NCBI GenBank assembly: GCA_039707465.1
Contig: CM077643.1
Coordinates: 324,885,919-324,949,918, forward strand
Source: Rhabdophis nuchalis
Taxonomy: Eukaryota > Chordata > Lepidosauria > Squamata > Natricidae
DNA: 64,000 bases
Direction: 5' to 3'
The notes below the pieces were generated by a model. It made no database searches. It was not told where the DNA came from and saw only the letters and a program-made list of their open reading frames with translations. Positions 20,550 to 32,653 of the stretch are shown in pieces. Position 1 is the first letter of the stretch. Each line of letters begins with the position of its first letter. Position numbers and translations under genes: made by a program.

Positions 20550-23050
20550 ATAAAGTTTTTTATACTTTTATTTTCGTAACATATATCCACGTGTATACTA
20601 TTACATAGCCAACATCGTATTGTATTATTAAACATATACGTCCATTCATCTTATCATCAACTCCCAAAAACGATTATTGGCTCTTTTGCTCTCCATACAC
20701 CATATTTGTACCTTATCCATCACTTTCTTCTTCCTCTCTCCTCTCCCTCCCTACCTCCTTTCATCCCTCTGTCGTCCTTCTCTTCTCTCCTTCTCCTTCC
20801 TCTCTCCTTCCCCTCTCTCCCCTTTCCACTCCTCCTTCCTCTACTCCTCTTCACCCCCCCCCTCTCCTATCCCTCTCTTCTTCCCTTACCTCTCTCATCA
20901 TCTCATTTACTTGGTGTATTTCAGCTTCTGAGTGAGCTCCGTTTTATGTTGATGGTATTTATAATTCCTTTTCAATATACATATTTAATTTTAACATATA
21001 TTGTCTGCCTTATTTTTTTTTAAAAGAGAGAATAAAAAAGTATACGTATATAGTCATTATACTTTTAAAGCCCCCATCCCCTGCCTAATTTTGGCTGCGA
21101 TCTAGACCTGGTTACAATTCCCAGCTATTCTCATCATTATGTTTATATAATTATACATCCTTACACACACTCACTTTGTAATTCTGTCATGTTCCCTCTC
21201 AATTTTTCCATATCTTAGTTTAGATTACCCTTAATTGTCTATAAATGGCAATCCTTACTGTTCAATGTTCATTACAATGCCCTTAATTTACTATATAGAA
21301 TAACAAGTGGTACACATCTCACTTTGTTCATCATCTTAAAAATTCTCTAAATGTCCAACTGTCATATATTTTAACCCATGCTTAATTGTCCTTCTATTGC
21401 CATATTCAATCAATTAGCAACTCAGTTTAATTATCATGCATAAAAGTGAATCACAAACCTCTGCTTTACAATCTCTCCCATATCAGTTTCATATTTGTCC
21501 ATATGCCATATGGTTTAACCTTTATTTAATTATATTCCCATTATCCTATTCAGTCAGTTAGTAACTCCATTTTATTGTAATATTTAGGAATAAACCTGTT
21601 ATCTTAACTTTATATTTTCCCATATAACAATTTCTAGTTGTCTGATTTTTTCCTAGTAAGTCTTTTGTCCCACTTCTCTATTCCTGCCTTCTCCCTTTTC
21701 TTTGTTTTGACATGTCCACCCTCTTCAATTTTCCCCAAGCCACCGTCAAAAAGATATTATATATTTCTCTTTGTTGGGACGTAACCTCCTATTTTAATTT
21801 TCCTTATGCCACTTTCAACCTCCAAAACATCTTTTGTCTGCTTTTTATTCCCTTTTGTTGGGACAGATCCCCCCTTTACAATTTTTCCTATACCAATGCC
21901 AAGCCCTATGGAGTTTTTTGATCTGCTTTTTATTTCCCACCATTTCTACCCCTTCATTGTCTCTCTTCCCTACTTCCTTCCCTTCTTCCTTAAATACCTG
22001 CTTCTCTGAATTTAGAATTCTATTTAGGCTTGATTTTAATGATTTATACATATTTTTTATAATTTCATGTAGTTCTTCAAATTTCTACCTTTCCATAATC
22101 TCCAGTCCCAAAGTTACAGTTTGTTATACAATTCTTATTTCAGAGTTCTGGTCCACCTTAAATTTATCTACTTCAGCTTTCTGTGGGGAAGGGTGACGGG
22201 AACCATCTTGGTCTTTTGTTCTTCCTTAATGCCCAATTCCAAAATTGCAGTTAGTTATACCAATCTTATTTTGAAATTCTGGTCCACCTTAAATTTAGTT
22301 AATTTAACTACTGTGAAAATGGAAGAGAAGCTGGAGCCATCTTGATCTTTTGCAGACAAAGAAGAACAAAAAAAAAGACTGTATTTCCCCAGTTCTTGAT
22401 TTTGTTATTATTTTTCCTTGGTATTTTCTGCTTTTAGTTGGTTATAATTGCTCAGAATATATTAATTGGAACAAACTTGCATACAGCCAAATTCGGGTAT
22501 GTTTCTGTTCCCTCCTGCTTTTCCAAGCTCTGATTTATGGCAGTTGGTTAATTAAAATTTCCCACAGAGGCAAGATTAGGTTATCAGTTGTCAGTAAGGA
22601 GATGGTGTCTTTTTTTCTTGATCTTTCTCCCTTTTTCCATTCCAGTTCTCATTAATTTGAGTTTATTAAGATATGTTAGTTAAAAAACACTCAGACAAAG
22701 CAAATCTTCACATTCCTAGACTCCTTTAAAAACAATCTTTTCAAGTCCCAACCAAATTTAGAGTTTGTGTTTAAGTGGGTTGTATATAAGTGGGTTTGTC
22801 ACTTTTCTTCTTTCTCCTTTCTGTCCAAATTATTTCAAGCAAATGGCTCACTTTGGGGCTAGTAACTCAACCCTCCATTTCCCCTCTTCTTTCTTTTTGC
22901 AAAAATCCCGATCTATCCATCAATATTATTTATGCTCTCAAGATTCTTTGCCTTTTCCAAATTCTGAATTATAAATGTTGGTTAATAAATCTTAGCAGGC
23001 TTTCATCTGACCTCTGCATGCTCCTGTTCAGCTGATTTGGCCTGGAGCCA
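20550..23050 (-). mobile_element. G-poor, strand-asymmetric block, possibly antisense L1 untranslated sequence
   Basis: About 2.5 kb in which the plus strand is T/C-rich and G is scarce. It starts with a T-rich end, includes a ~200-base pyrimidine tract, and then holds degenerate direct repeats. Examples are TTGGGACGTAACC / TTGGGACAGATCC near 21776 and 21858, and TTCTGGTCCACCTTAAATTT at 22146 and 22279. A pyrimidine tract behind a T-rich end also marks the proven antisense L1 at 44637, so L1 untranslated sequence is plausible, but no L1 protein is encoded here. Unclassified. Confidence 0.4.
20710..20925. repeat. polypyrimidine tract
   Basis: Almost uninterrupted C/T for about 200 bases on the plus strand. 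The long Ser/Pro/Leu frames across it are composition artefacts. Confidence 0.9.
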
Positions 23051-23054
23051 GGTC

Positions 23055-23485
23055 TTGTGCAGCCATGTTGCTATGCTGCCACCCCAGCTCTGATTCAGGG
23101 GGCAAATCTCTGGCCTACAAGGGACCTGTTGCACTCTCTCTAGGTCTGATGAGATGCTGCCCCTTCTTCACCCCCCCCCCACACACACATGGTGGTTCTG
23201 ATCCAAAAACAGATCTCGGAGGCAGTTTGTCAGACAGGGTTCATGTGACACTCTTCAGAGCTCACATCCCCCACACCTGTCCAGCTGGAGAACTTCAGTT
23301 TGACTCCCTCTTACTAAAATGTTTGAAGCGCACCCCTGCTATAGGCCACTAATGAAACATAAATCAGGGACTCCACAGTATGATGTACAGGGACATACAG
23401 GTATGTTCAACCACAGCACCAATGCACAACGCCAAATGAGTTTAAAATCATTTTGAGTGTTGACAAGCTCTTGGCCCAATCTATA
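23055..23485. other. no gene seen
   Basis: A C-run and short CA run near 23170-23190. A sequence ending GAAGCGCACCCCTG near 23335 resembles a hAT end but has no partner. Confidence 0.5.
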
Positions 23486-23487
23486 TA

Positions 23488-24010
23488 ATTATAGTATAGT
23501 ATAGTCTTTATTGTCATTGTACAAAATAAATACAATGGAATTGGTTTTAACTTCACTGGTGCAAAATCATAGCAGAAACAAAAAAAGAAAGAAAAAGAAA
23601 AAACTGGTCATACATTTCCATGTGTGCATTGAGTAATTGCGGTTGTATTTAAAAGTCTGACAGCCCAAGGATAGAAACTATTTTTACATCTATTTGTTCG
23701 GCTGGCTATACTTTGATGTCTTCTGCCCGATGGTAGAAGTGCCAACAGACACTGATCAGGGTGTGAATCATCGCTGAGTATCTTCCTTACTCTGCTAAAG
23801 CAGCCAGACCTGGCGATGTCATCCAGTGGTGTCAGAGGGCAACCAATGGTTTCTCGTGCCGAATTGATCACTCTCTGTAGTGCCTTCCTGTCTGCAGCTG
23901 TTAAACCAGCATTCCATACTATAATGCAATATGTGAGGACACTTTCTATGGTGGACCGATAGAAAGAGGTCATCAGCAGTTGTTTCACCTGATTTTTTTC
24001 GCAGGACTCT
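23488..24010 (-). pseudogene. Rex1/CR1-type LINE, C-terminal protein and 3' end, antisense
   Basis: The minus-strand frame 23608-23988 (126 residues) contains SFYRSTIESVLTYCIIVWN, TAADRKALQRVI and LLPSGRRHQSI, then an RTNRCKNSFYPWAVRLLN-type end. This is the segment after the reverse transcriptase in Rex1/CR1-like LINEs. The 3' UTR ends with the complement of ACAATGACAATAAAG and a short (TATAG)n tail at 23491-23506. The reverse transcriptase proper is missing. The clade call is tentative; the region after 47920 ends in the same 3' signature. Confidence 0.75.
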
Positions 24011-24014
24011 AAGG

Positions 24015-24499
24015 AAATGAAATCTGTTAGGCCTTTCCAATCACCAGGGATGTGTTGTTCAGGGTAGGGCGAAGCAGCATATACAAAAAATATTCAGATC
24101 ATTCAGAAAATTATGCTTGTTAGGATATGCCAGTATTTATGTAAACTTGGCACAGTTAGTTGTCACTCATTATTTGGATATGAGTTTGTTTTGTGTCTTT
24201 TTTTTAAAGACTGGGCTCAGGGGAAGACTGCTTTCACAGTGGCAACTGCTGCTTTAGTTTCAGTTACTTGTCATTTGCTCTGTTGGATTTATCCCTTTAG
24301 GACTTGAGAGACACAATATAGGGTGAGCAGTGAGGCAGGGAAACAAATAAATACACTTATGTTCACTGACTAAGATGGTACATGGAATAAATCCTATCAT
24401 ATCTTTACAGTATTTGTGATCACAACATATTGGAAAATAACCAGCAATGGAATGCAAGAATAGTGCTCGGAGGAAGACCCAGATTGGGGCAATGATGTT
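24015..24499. other. no gene seen
   Basis: Unique sequence without recognisable features. Confidence 0.5.
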
Positions 24500-24507
24500 C
24501 TGTAGAG

Positions 24508-24852
24508 CAGGGGTCCCCAAGCCCTGGGCCGCGGGCCGGTGCCGGTCCATGGCTTGATAAGAACCGGGCCGCAGTGAGTGGCGCAACTCTTAGAAAGGGC
24601 CGGAGAGGAGGAGGAGGGGGCAGCTCCCTGGGCAGAGCACACGCCGGGGGCGGGAGAGCGCAGGTGTGGCCGCTCATGCCATTGGGGGCCCAAGAGGGCC
24701 GAGTAAGCTGACTCAGCCCCATGCGCGCGCATGTGCCGCCTGTTCCCCCTCCCCCCGCTTCCCCTCTATGCCAGCCGAGCCATGGCCACTGGTCTGCAGA
24801 ACTTTTTAAACATGAAACCGGTCCCTGGTGCCAAAAAGGTTGGGGACCCCTG
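24508..24852 (+). mobile_element. hAT-type MITE (CAGGGGTCCCCAA family), GC-rich
   Basis: Ends CAGGGGTCCCCAAGCCCTGG and AGGTTGGGGACCCCTG, flanked by identical octamers CTGTAGAG (24500-24507 and 24853-24860). The interior carries CGGGCCGGTGCCGGTCCATG and ACCGGGCCGCAGTG. A long antisense frame across it is an artefact of GC content. Confidence 0.92.
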
Positions 24853-24924
24853 CTGTAGAGGACTTTTTTTGGTCTTACAGGTGATGGGTACATTTTTGTT
24901 TTATATCCTGCCTTTCCTCTAGAA

Positions 24925-25284
24925 CAGAGGTGTCAAACTCAAGGCCCAGAGGTTGAATCTGGCCCATTGTGTACTTAGATGTGGCCCATGGGCTGCTCTG
25001 GAAACAGCAAAGGACCAGCCCACATTGCTTCTGATAGCAAAAACAGAGCTTGGGAGGTCCACATGCGGCCCTCCCGAGCTCCATTTTTGCTGGCAGAGAG
25101 TTGCAGGAGGCCGTGGCAGCTGAAAACGGAGCTCAGGAGCCTGTTTTCACTGGCAGAGTGCTTGGGCTACCACAGGCACCCTGACATGAGCAACATTTCC
25201 CACCCTGGCCACACACATCCTAGGCCCTGAAGGCCAAACACAACCCTAATGCAGCCATCAATGAAATCGAGTTTGACACCCCTG
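24925..25284 (+). mobile_element. hAT-type MITE (CAGGGGTGTCAAACTC family)
   Basis: Ends CAGAGGTGTCAAACTCAAGG and CGAGTTTGACACCCCTG. The flanks CTCTAGAA (24917-24924) and CCCTAGAA (25285-25292) match at 7 of 8. The interior has repeated GGAGCTC/CAGAGAGTTGCAGG modules. Confidence 0.9.
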
Positions 25285-25299
25285 CCCTAGAAGTTTAAG

Positions 25300-25435
25300 T
25301 GCAACAAGCTTGGAAGGGGGATTGGGCTGGGAGAGATTAACAAGTCCAGAGTCACCCAGTGAGCTTCTATGATTGAAAGAGGGGGAGAACCTGGATCTCT
25401 GATAATACCTTAACCACAACACCATCTTGGCTTTG
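25300..25435 (-). mobile_element. possible antisense MIR/tRNA SINE fragment
   Basis: CCAGAGTCACCCAGTGAGCT followed by GAACCTGGATCTCTGATAAT and CTTAACCACAACACCA matches the layout of antisense tRNA-derived SINE heads. Confidence 0.5.
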
Positions 25436-25756
25436 ACTAAGTAGCTAAAGTCATTTTAAATGACCTTTGGGCAATGAATGATTGATGCTTCTTAATTCAC
25501 TTTAGTTCAAATATTTATTTTTGTCAGTACAAGCACAAAATCATATTATAGTTATAACATTTACAGTCATTCTAGTATCAACTCTCTGGCCTGTAATTAA
25601 TGGACAAATGGCACAAAGCTTTAATGCCACCAAGAATAGCACGTTAAAAACTATAATTAGGATTTCATAAAGTATGGTATAGTGCATCATATAGTATGAT
25701 ATAAATGTTAACATATAAAAGCTATGGAAGTGTAACCAAAGATTAGAATTAGTACA

Positions 25757-26372
25757 GATAGTCCTTGACCACAATTGAGCCCAAAATTTCTGTTGCTAAA
25801 TGAAACATTTGTTAAGTGAGTTTTGCCCCATTTTACAACATTTATTGCCACAGTTATTAAGGGAATCACAGAAGTTGTTAAGTTAGTAACCCGATTGTTA
25901 AGTGAATCTGGCTTCCCCATCGACTTTGCTGGTCAGGAGATTGCAAAAGGTGATCATGCGACCCTGGGACATAGCAACTGTCGTAAATATGAACCAGTTG
26001 CCAAGTGCCTGAATTTTAATCACATGACCCATGGGATGCTGCAAAGATTGTAACTGTGAAAAAGAGTCACTTTATTCAGTGCCATTATAATGTAACTTTG
26101 GTCATTACAGTGATCCCTCGTTTTTCGCGGTTAATGGGGACCGGAACCTTCCGCGAAAACTGAAAAACCGCGAAGTAGGATTCACAATACACTATACCGG
26201 AAACTTGAGTTGGTGGACATCGTTTAAAGCAAGCACTAGGGGGCGCTTGCCTCCTACCAATGCATTTTTTTTCTATTCTGTATTTTTGAAAAACCCGCGA
26301 CGCACTGAAGCCGCGAAACATGAAGCCGCGAAAAACAAGGGATCACTGTATATGAACTGTTTTAAGTTGTAC
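25757..26372 (-). mobile_element. mariner-like MITE, split by a pogo-type MITE
   Basis: Begins CAGATAGTCCTTGACCACAA after TA. The body matches the copies at 34687, 46511 and 57458 (AATCTGGCTTCCCCATCGAC, GATCATGCGACCCTGGGACA), which carry it in one or the other orientation. It breaks at 26107 and resumes at 26351 with GAACTGTTTTAAGTTGTACC. Confidence 0.8.
26108..26348. mobile_element. pogo/mariner-type MITE with TA target
   Basis: The terminal repeats of about 23 bp start CAGTGATCCCTCGTTTTTCG and end CGAAAAACAAGGGATCACTG, with one mismatch. TA dinucleotides flank both sides (26106-26107 and 26349-26350). There is no transposase. The ends are of the type used by pogo/Tigger-like transposases; the fossil at 8120 is one such gene, but a direct link is not shown. 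Confidence 0.88.
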
Positions 26373-26374
26373 CT

Positions 26375-27140
26375 CTAATACAAAATCCTATTTCTTATTT
26401 GAACTGTGAGGAAATTTTCTGCATTGGAGACCACCTTCAGAGGTGTATGAGGCTTAATGGTGGGACAGACTCCTAAAAACAAGAAAGAAGGTGAAGCTCT
26501 TTCAACTGTAGGCTAAACTAGGAATCTGGAAAACACCCCAAAAGAAAGCAGCAGCAAACTTACACCATCCCTAACACAAGTCATTAGGAACTGTGCGTGA
26601 CTTGAGGGCATCTTTACCTTTTGATTTAAGCACAAGGTGGCAGCAACCTGAATCTGCAGGGAATGTTTTTAACCACCTGTTTTTTCTCAGGAACTCTCTA
26701 GAAACCCATTAAGAACAGCTGGCAGAGCTCACATCTGGCATCACCCTTACTGCAGACTTTTTCCTGGGTTTGGTACTAAGAGTGCCTGCTGGGCTTCATT
26801 AAAATCTTGCTAGCTTCCAGTAATGGGATGGCATATGGACAGCGGGTGAATCCCCGTGCAACTAAATCTACACTAGAGGCTTAAGGTAGCTCCTGCAACC
26901 TGTCTCTTTCGAGCACTGTGTGTTCCTCAGGTCATCCCTCATAACTTTTTCAGCATTTCTGTAGACTGCTGAGCTTTCCCATCTGTGGACTCCTGGGACA
27001 CTTTATAGAAAACAGAAGGGCCTAAAGAGAGGGTAAAATATAAATCAAGATGCATATATAGGCACACGGGAGTGTATCAACACAACCAGGCATTGGGCAT
27101 TCATATGACAGAAAAGAGGTTTCTATAGAGATGGACAGCC
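26375..27140. other. no gene seen
   Basis: No recognisable repeat or coding feature. Confidence 0.55.
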
Positions 27141-27146
27141 AGATAA

Positions 27147-27628
27147 TTTATTTTATTTATTATTTATTATTCGAATTTATAAGCCGCACCTATCTCACCA
27201 CATAGGGACTCAGGGCGGCGCACAGGGAATATAAAATATAAATATACAAATATACAAAAATAAAACATTCTTAAAACTAAGTTAAAACTAAATTAAATTA
27301 ACCCACCCTGCACTAAAACCCATATTAAAACCCCTGAATTAAAACTTTGGTAACTAAAAGCAGTACGGTGTTCGAGTAAGATCATGCCAGGCCGGCTTGT
27401 TGGAAGGAGTGTGTTTTTAACCGCTGGCGGAACAGGCAGAGGTCCGAGATGACACGGAGGTCGGGGGGAAGAGCGTTCCAGAGGGTTGGGCCCATCACAG
27501 AGAAGGCTCTTCCCCTGGGCGTCGCAAACCGGCATTGATGGCACCCAGAGCAGACCCTCTCTGTGAGAGCGTATTGGTCGTAGAGACGTATGGGGCAGCA
27601 GACGGTCTCGTAGGTAGCTAGGCCCCGA
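27147..27628 (-). mobile_element. CR1/L2-like LINE 3' end, AAAT-tail subfamily
   Basis: A (TTTA)-rich tail at the left, then the complement of the 3' UTR (GGGACTCAGGGCGGCGCACA) and the C-terminal ~85 codons with a small deletion near 27535 compared with other copies. The 5' truncation point abuts a purine microsatellite. Confidence 0.85.
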
Positions 27629-27745
27629 GGGAAAGAGGGAGGGAGGGAGGGAGGGAGGGAGGGAGGGAGGGAAGGAAGGAAGGAAGGAAGGAAGGAAGGA
27701 AGGAAGGAAGGAAGGAAGGAAGGAAGGAAGGAAGGAAGGAAGGAA
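27629..27745 (+). repeat. (GGGA)n(GGAA)n microsatellite
   Basis: About nine GGGA units followed by about twenty GGAA units, starting exactly where the LINE at 27147 is truncated. Confidence 0.95.
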
Positions 27746-27749
27746 AACG

Positions 27750-28840
27750 TTTAGATACTTTTTGTGGAACTTTTGGAAGGGAGTGGAAAATGTTGCCTAA
27801 AAAAGTTTCCAAAATGTTCAGCATGCTCACTTTGGAGGTTCTGAGAACAGAACATGCTGGGAACTGCTGATATCCTATGGGCTCCAGGTTACCCTTCCTT
27901 GGCTTATATTGCAGTAAAGCTACCATCTATTTAGTAAGTCCATCTACTCCAGTCCTGTTAACGCTGGCAGGTAGGGGTTCCTGCAATGTTTGAGGCAAGC
28001 ATTTCTCCAATCCTATCTAGGAGATGCTCGACCCAGCAAATTCAAATGCTACTGTAATTCTTTCTGTTTGAATGTCCAGCCAATAGTTTGAAAAGGCTTT
28101 CTAAAAGCATTTATGTCAATTATCAATGTGTGTGTCTGTATGTATGTCAGAGAGAGAGAAGGGGAGAAGAGAAAAGAAGAGAAGAGAAAAGAAAGAGAAC
28201 ACATTATTAAAGGAATAAAGATAATAGTTAAGAAAACGTGTCTTATATTTCCCAAGTTTCTTCCCTTTTCCCTTGAATTAGGACTTTCCCCCCTCCATAT
28301 TTCATCTACTTAATCTACTTAAATGGCCACTTCAATTGATAAAATTCTATATTTCAACAAATGAATATTTTGCATGACTTCTGATTCTTTTATATTATTT
28401 TCACATGCACACCTAGGTTCGTATCTCTGCACAATTCAACACAGAGTTTTTAGAGCAGGTATGTGCATTTTCCTTCCCTGTTTTCTTTTTTTTAATTCAT
28501 TCACCTCACGGGGCTTAGAATGGTTGTGGCACTGAAGTTACCTTTGAAACAGGAAAGAGAAAATTTTCTTGTACACGTAAAGTGCAAATCTATAAGGAGA
28601 TTGGTTATTTAAAGCAATGAGATAATGGAACATGAAAGAAGCCACGTTTCTCTTGAGAAATAGAGACATGCATAACCTGAAGATTATTAATAAAAGGTTG
28701 TGGCATTTGCGAACATACCTAATTTATTAGAGAAAGGTGTTCCTGTTGCAGGTCTGATGTTTATAGATGAAGGGACTCCAAAGGGTTAAAAAGTCAAATA
28801 CTTAGAGTAAGTTAATGACTGCAAGTGTTATTTTACGGGT
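27750..28840. other. no gene seen
   Basis: AT-rich, with an AG-rich run at 28150-28200 (GAGAGAGAGAAGG and GAAAAGAAGAGAAGAG). Nothing else recognisable. Confidence 0.55.
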
Positions 28841-28844
28841 CTAT

Positions 28845-29214
28845 GACAACTCGCCATGGCCAGCTCATCATGACTAACTCGCCACAGTCAACTTGCCATG
28901 GCCAACTCGTTGCAAGATGATTCACCACAGCCAACTTGCCACAGGATAACTCAGTGCAGAACAAGAGCTACACTAATATCAAAGAAATGGTGGAATAGAA
29001 TCATTAAAGAAAGGATGCAAAAGGAGGGATAGAATAAATGAATAGCAAAAGTTAAAATAATTTTTATTTATTTTAACTAATTAAATAGAATTGTTAAATT
29101 GTCCGAGGGTGAATTGTCCTACAGCAAGTTGGCTGTGATGATTTGGCTGTGGCAAGTTAGCCATGGCAAGTTGACCATATGAATTGGCTGCAGCAAGTTG
29201 GCTATGGCAAGATC
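28845..29214. repeat. fold-back repeat made of imperfect GCCATGGCCAACTC units
   Basis: The left arm (about 28845-28965) has repeated AACTCGCCATGGCC, AACTCGCCACAGTC and AACTTGCCATGGCC. The right arm (about 29115-29214) has the complementary series CAAGTTGGCTGTG, CAAGTTAGCCATGG and CAAGTTGGCTATGG. An AT-rich spacer of ~150 bp separates them. It could be a MITE with minisatellite arms; its mobilising family is unknown. Confidence 0.75.
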
Positions 29215-29263
29215 TCTCATTCCTGTATTTTACTCCTCACATAATCATGCTCTACCATGATAA

Positions 29264-29615
29264 TGTTATTTGATGGCTCAGTGGCTAAGATGCTGAGATA
29301 GTTGATCAGAAAGGTTGGCAGTTTGGTGGTTCAAATCCCTAGTGCCGCATAACGGAGTGAGCTCCCATTACTTGTCCCAGCTTCTGCCAACCTAGCCATT
29401 TGAAATCATGTAAAAAAGCAAGTAGAAAAATAGGAACCACCATTGGTGGGAAAGTAACAGCGTTCCGTGGACCTTCCGTGTTTAGTCATGCTGGCCACAT
29501 GACAACAGAGACGTCTTGGGACAGCGCTGGCTCTTCGGCTTTGAAACAGAGATGAGCATCACCCACTAGAGTCAGGAACGACTAGCACATATGTGCAAGG
29601 GGAACATTTACCTTT
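29264..29615 (+). mobile_element. Sauria SINE
   Basis: Head GATGGCTCAGTGGCTAAGAT, box B GGTTCAAATCCC, body AACGGAGTGAGCTCCCATTA, GGCCACATGACAACAGAG and GGAACGACTAGCACATATGT. It is flanked by an 11-bp direct repeat TACCATGATAA (29253-29263 and 29616-29626). Confidence 0.92.
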
Positions 29616-29826
29616 TACCATGATAAAATGGCAAGACTTTGTTTTTTAGATTGCCCTTTCAGCTTCTTAAATGAGTGTAACATGTTCAGATTATATGTCT
29701 ATGTCAGTGAACGGATCTTGCTTGTAGAAATTCCTTAGGTTCCTTAGGTTCTACAGTCCAATCATCCACATGACTCCTAGCATATAGCTAACAGTTTGAG
29801 GTTAGGCTCACCACATTGCTCCAAGC

Positions 29827-30007
29827 CAGTGGTTCTTAACCTTCTCCTCACCACGGACACCTTTTAAATACTTTTTATGGCCATGGGCTACCAAGACATA
29901 ACTCAAGATTTAAATCATAACATTTCTTCAAGCCTTTGCAGGTGTCCTTAGATGACATCAAGCCCCCCCCACCCCAAGGTCCACAGATCACAGGTTGAAA
30001 TCCACTG
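29827..30007 (+). mobile_element. hAT-type MITE (CAGTGGTTCTTAACC)
   Basis: Ends CAGTGGTTCTTAACCTTCTC and AGGTTGAAATCCACTG. The flanks CTCCAAGC (29819-29826) and CTCTAAGC (30008-30015) match at 7 of 8. The ends resemble SPIN-type ends but the interior differs. Confidence 0.82.
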
Positions 30008-30015
30008 CTCTAAGC

Positions 30016-30149
30016 CATGGTTTTCAGAGTCCCGGCCCGCGGGCCAGATGTGTCACATGCTGGCCACGCCCATGTCCAGTTTAGCGAAGGGGGGAAAAGT
30101 CCTTTTACATCACATGATGTCATTGTAACAATGTGAGTTTGAACCCTTG
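30016..30149 (+). mobile_element. hAT-type MITE (CAGGGGTGTCAAACTC family)
   Basis: Left CATGGTTTTCAGAGTCCCGG, interior CTGGCCACGCCCATGTCCAG, right GAGTTTGAACCCTTG. The flanking octamers CTCTAAGC (30008-30015) and CTTTAAGC (30150-30157) match at 7 of 8. It directly adjoins the MITE at 29827. Confidence 0.82.
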
Positions 30150-30168
30150 CTTTAAGCCATATCATCAT

Positions 30169-31611
<1,443 letters not shown>

Positions 31612-32499
31612 TTGATTCATTCTAGCTTAATGCATTGTGTGAGCCAGGTTTCATGATTTGTAAAGCATGGGAATACAATACGTCTTATATTGGTTTGTTT
31701 GTTTGTTTCTTACTTATGTGCCTTTAAGTTGGTTCATTTCAGGAATCATTACAATGTTCTCCATGTTGACCTGTCCCCAAAGTCTTCCAATGATGCACCC
31801 TTAGCCACTGTAATTGGATCCATCAACCATCCTCTTCTTCTCTTTTCCTGGTGTTATAAAGTTCTAAAGAGAGCTGGGTCTTTGCATAATTTGCCCAAAG
31901 TGTAATAATTGGAATCTGATTATTTGTGCCTTGAGTGAGAATTCTGGATTGATTTGTCCAAAGATCTATTTGTTCGCTTTCGTAATTATCCATTGTATTC
32001 TCAGGTGTGTTCTCCAATACCCATGATCAAAAATGTCAATATTCTTTCTAGCCTACCTTTTCAAAGCCCAAACCATTGCCTGCACAATTCTGATATTTGT
32101 AGGTTTAGATAGAGCCCGGTACCTGGATATCTTTTGCGAAGCTTTCACTGTTATTCTACCACGTGGTAATCTGTAGAGTAGCATTATTTCTTTTATGCTG
32201 AATTCTTTAGATTTGACAGCTGATTCTAAAAGGTAGTAGCTACCCACTGCATTAATATCTTCAATGTCAGTTCTAAGACTGGTTGCTATACTTGTCATAA
32301 ATTTGGATTCTTTACATTTAATATTAGTCCTATTTTTCCACTGTACTCCTTGACTTTCATTACGAGAGCTTGCATATCATTTTCATTTTCAGCTGTCAGA
32401 ATAATGTCATGAGCATAGCATGGCATGGGTTATTGATGTTTCTTGCTCCAGTTTCAAAATCATGCTCATTTTCTTCCAGCCCAGATATATATCAGCTGA

Positions 32500-32625
32500 T
32501 CAGGATGAGAACCTGTGTCCTAGTGGCAATTACAACGGCCTCACATGTAATACGCCCCAGGTTCAAATCCCAGTAAGGGTATGGGATCTAAATAGCTTGA
32601 AATAGATCTATACTAGTCTCCCTTT
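32500..32625 (+). mobile_element. possible tRNA-derived SINE head
   Basis: GTGTCCTAGTGGCAATTACA and a box-B-like GGTTCAAATCCC spaced like an internal pol III promoter. The acceptor and anticodon arms do not pair well enough for a functional tRNA. Confidence 0.45.
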
Positions 32626-32653
32626 ATTTATTTATCAGCACAAATGTAACACA

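Noticed and set aside
20677..21023. Ser/Pro/Leu-rich membrane-like frames
   Set aside because: They are produced by the polypyrimidine tract and have no conserved pattern.
24420..24893. 157-codon antisense frame
   Set aside because: It lies across a GC-rich hAT MITE with exact ends and duplication.
28845..29214. CRISPR-like repeat array
   Set aside because: Units are degenerate, inverted and lack regular unique spacers; the genome is vertebrate.
32500..32575. possible tRNA gene
   Set aside because: Box-A- and box-B-like motifs exist, but the cloverleaf does not pair; a SINE head is more likely.
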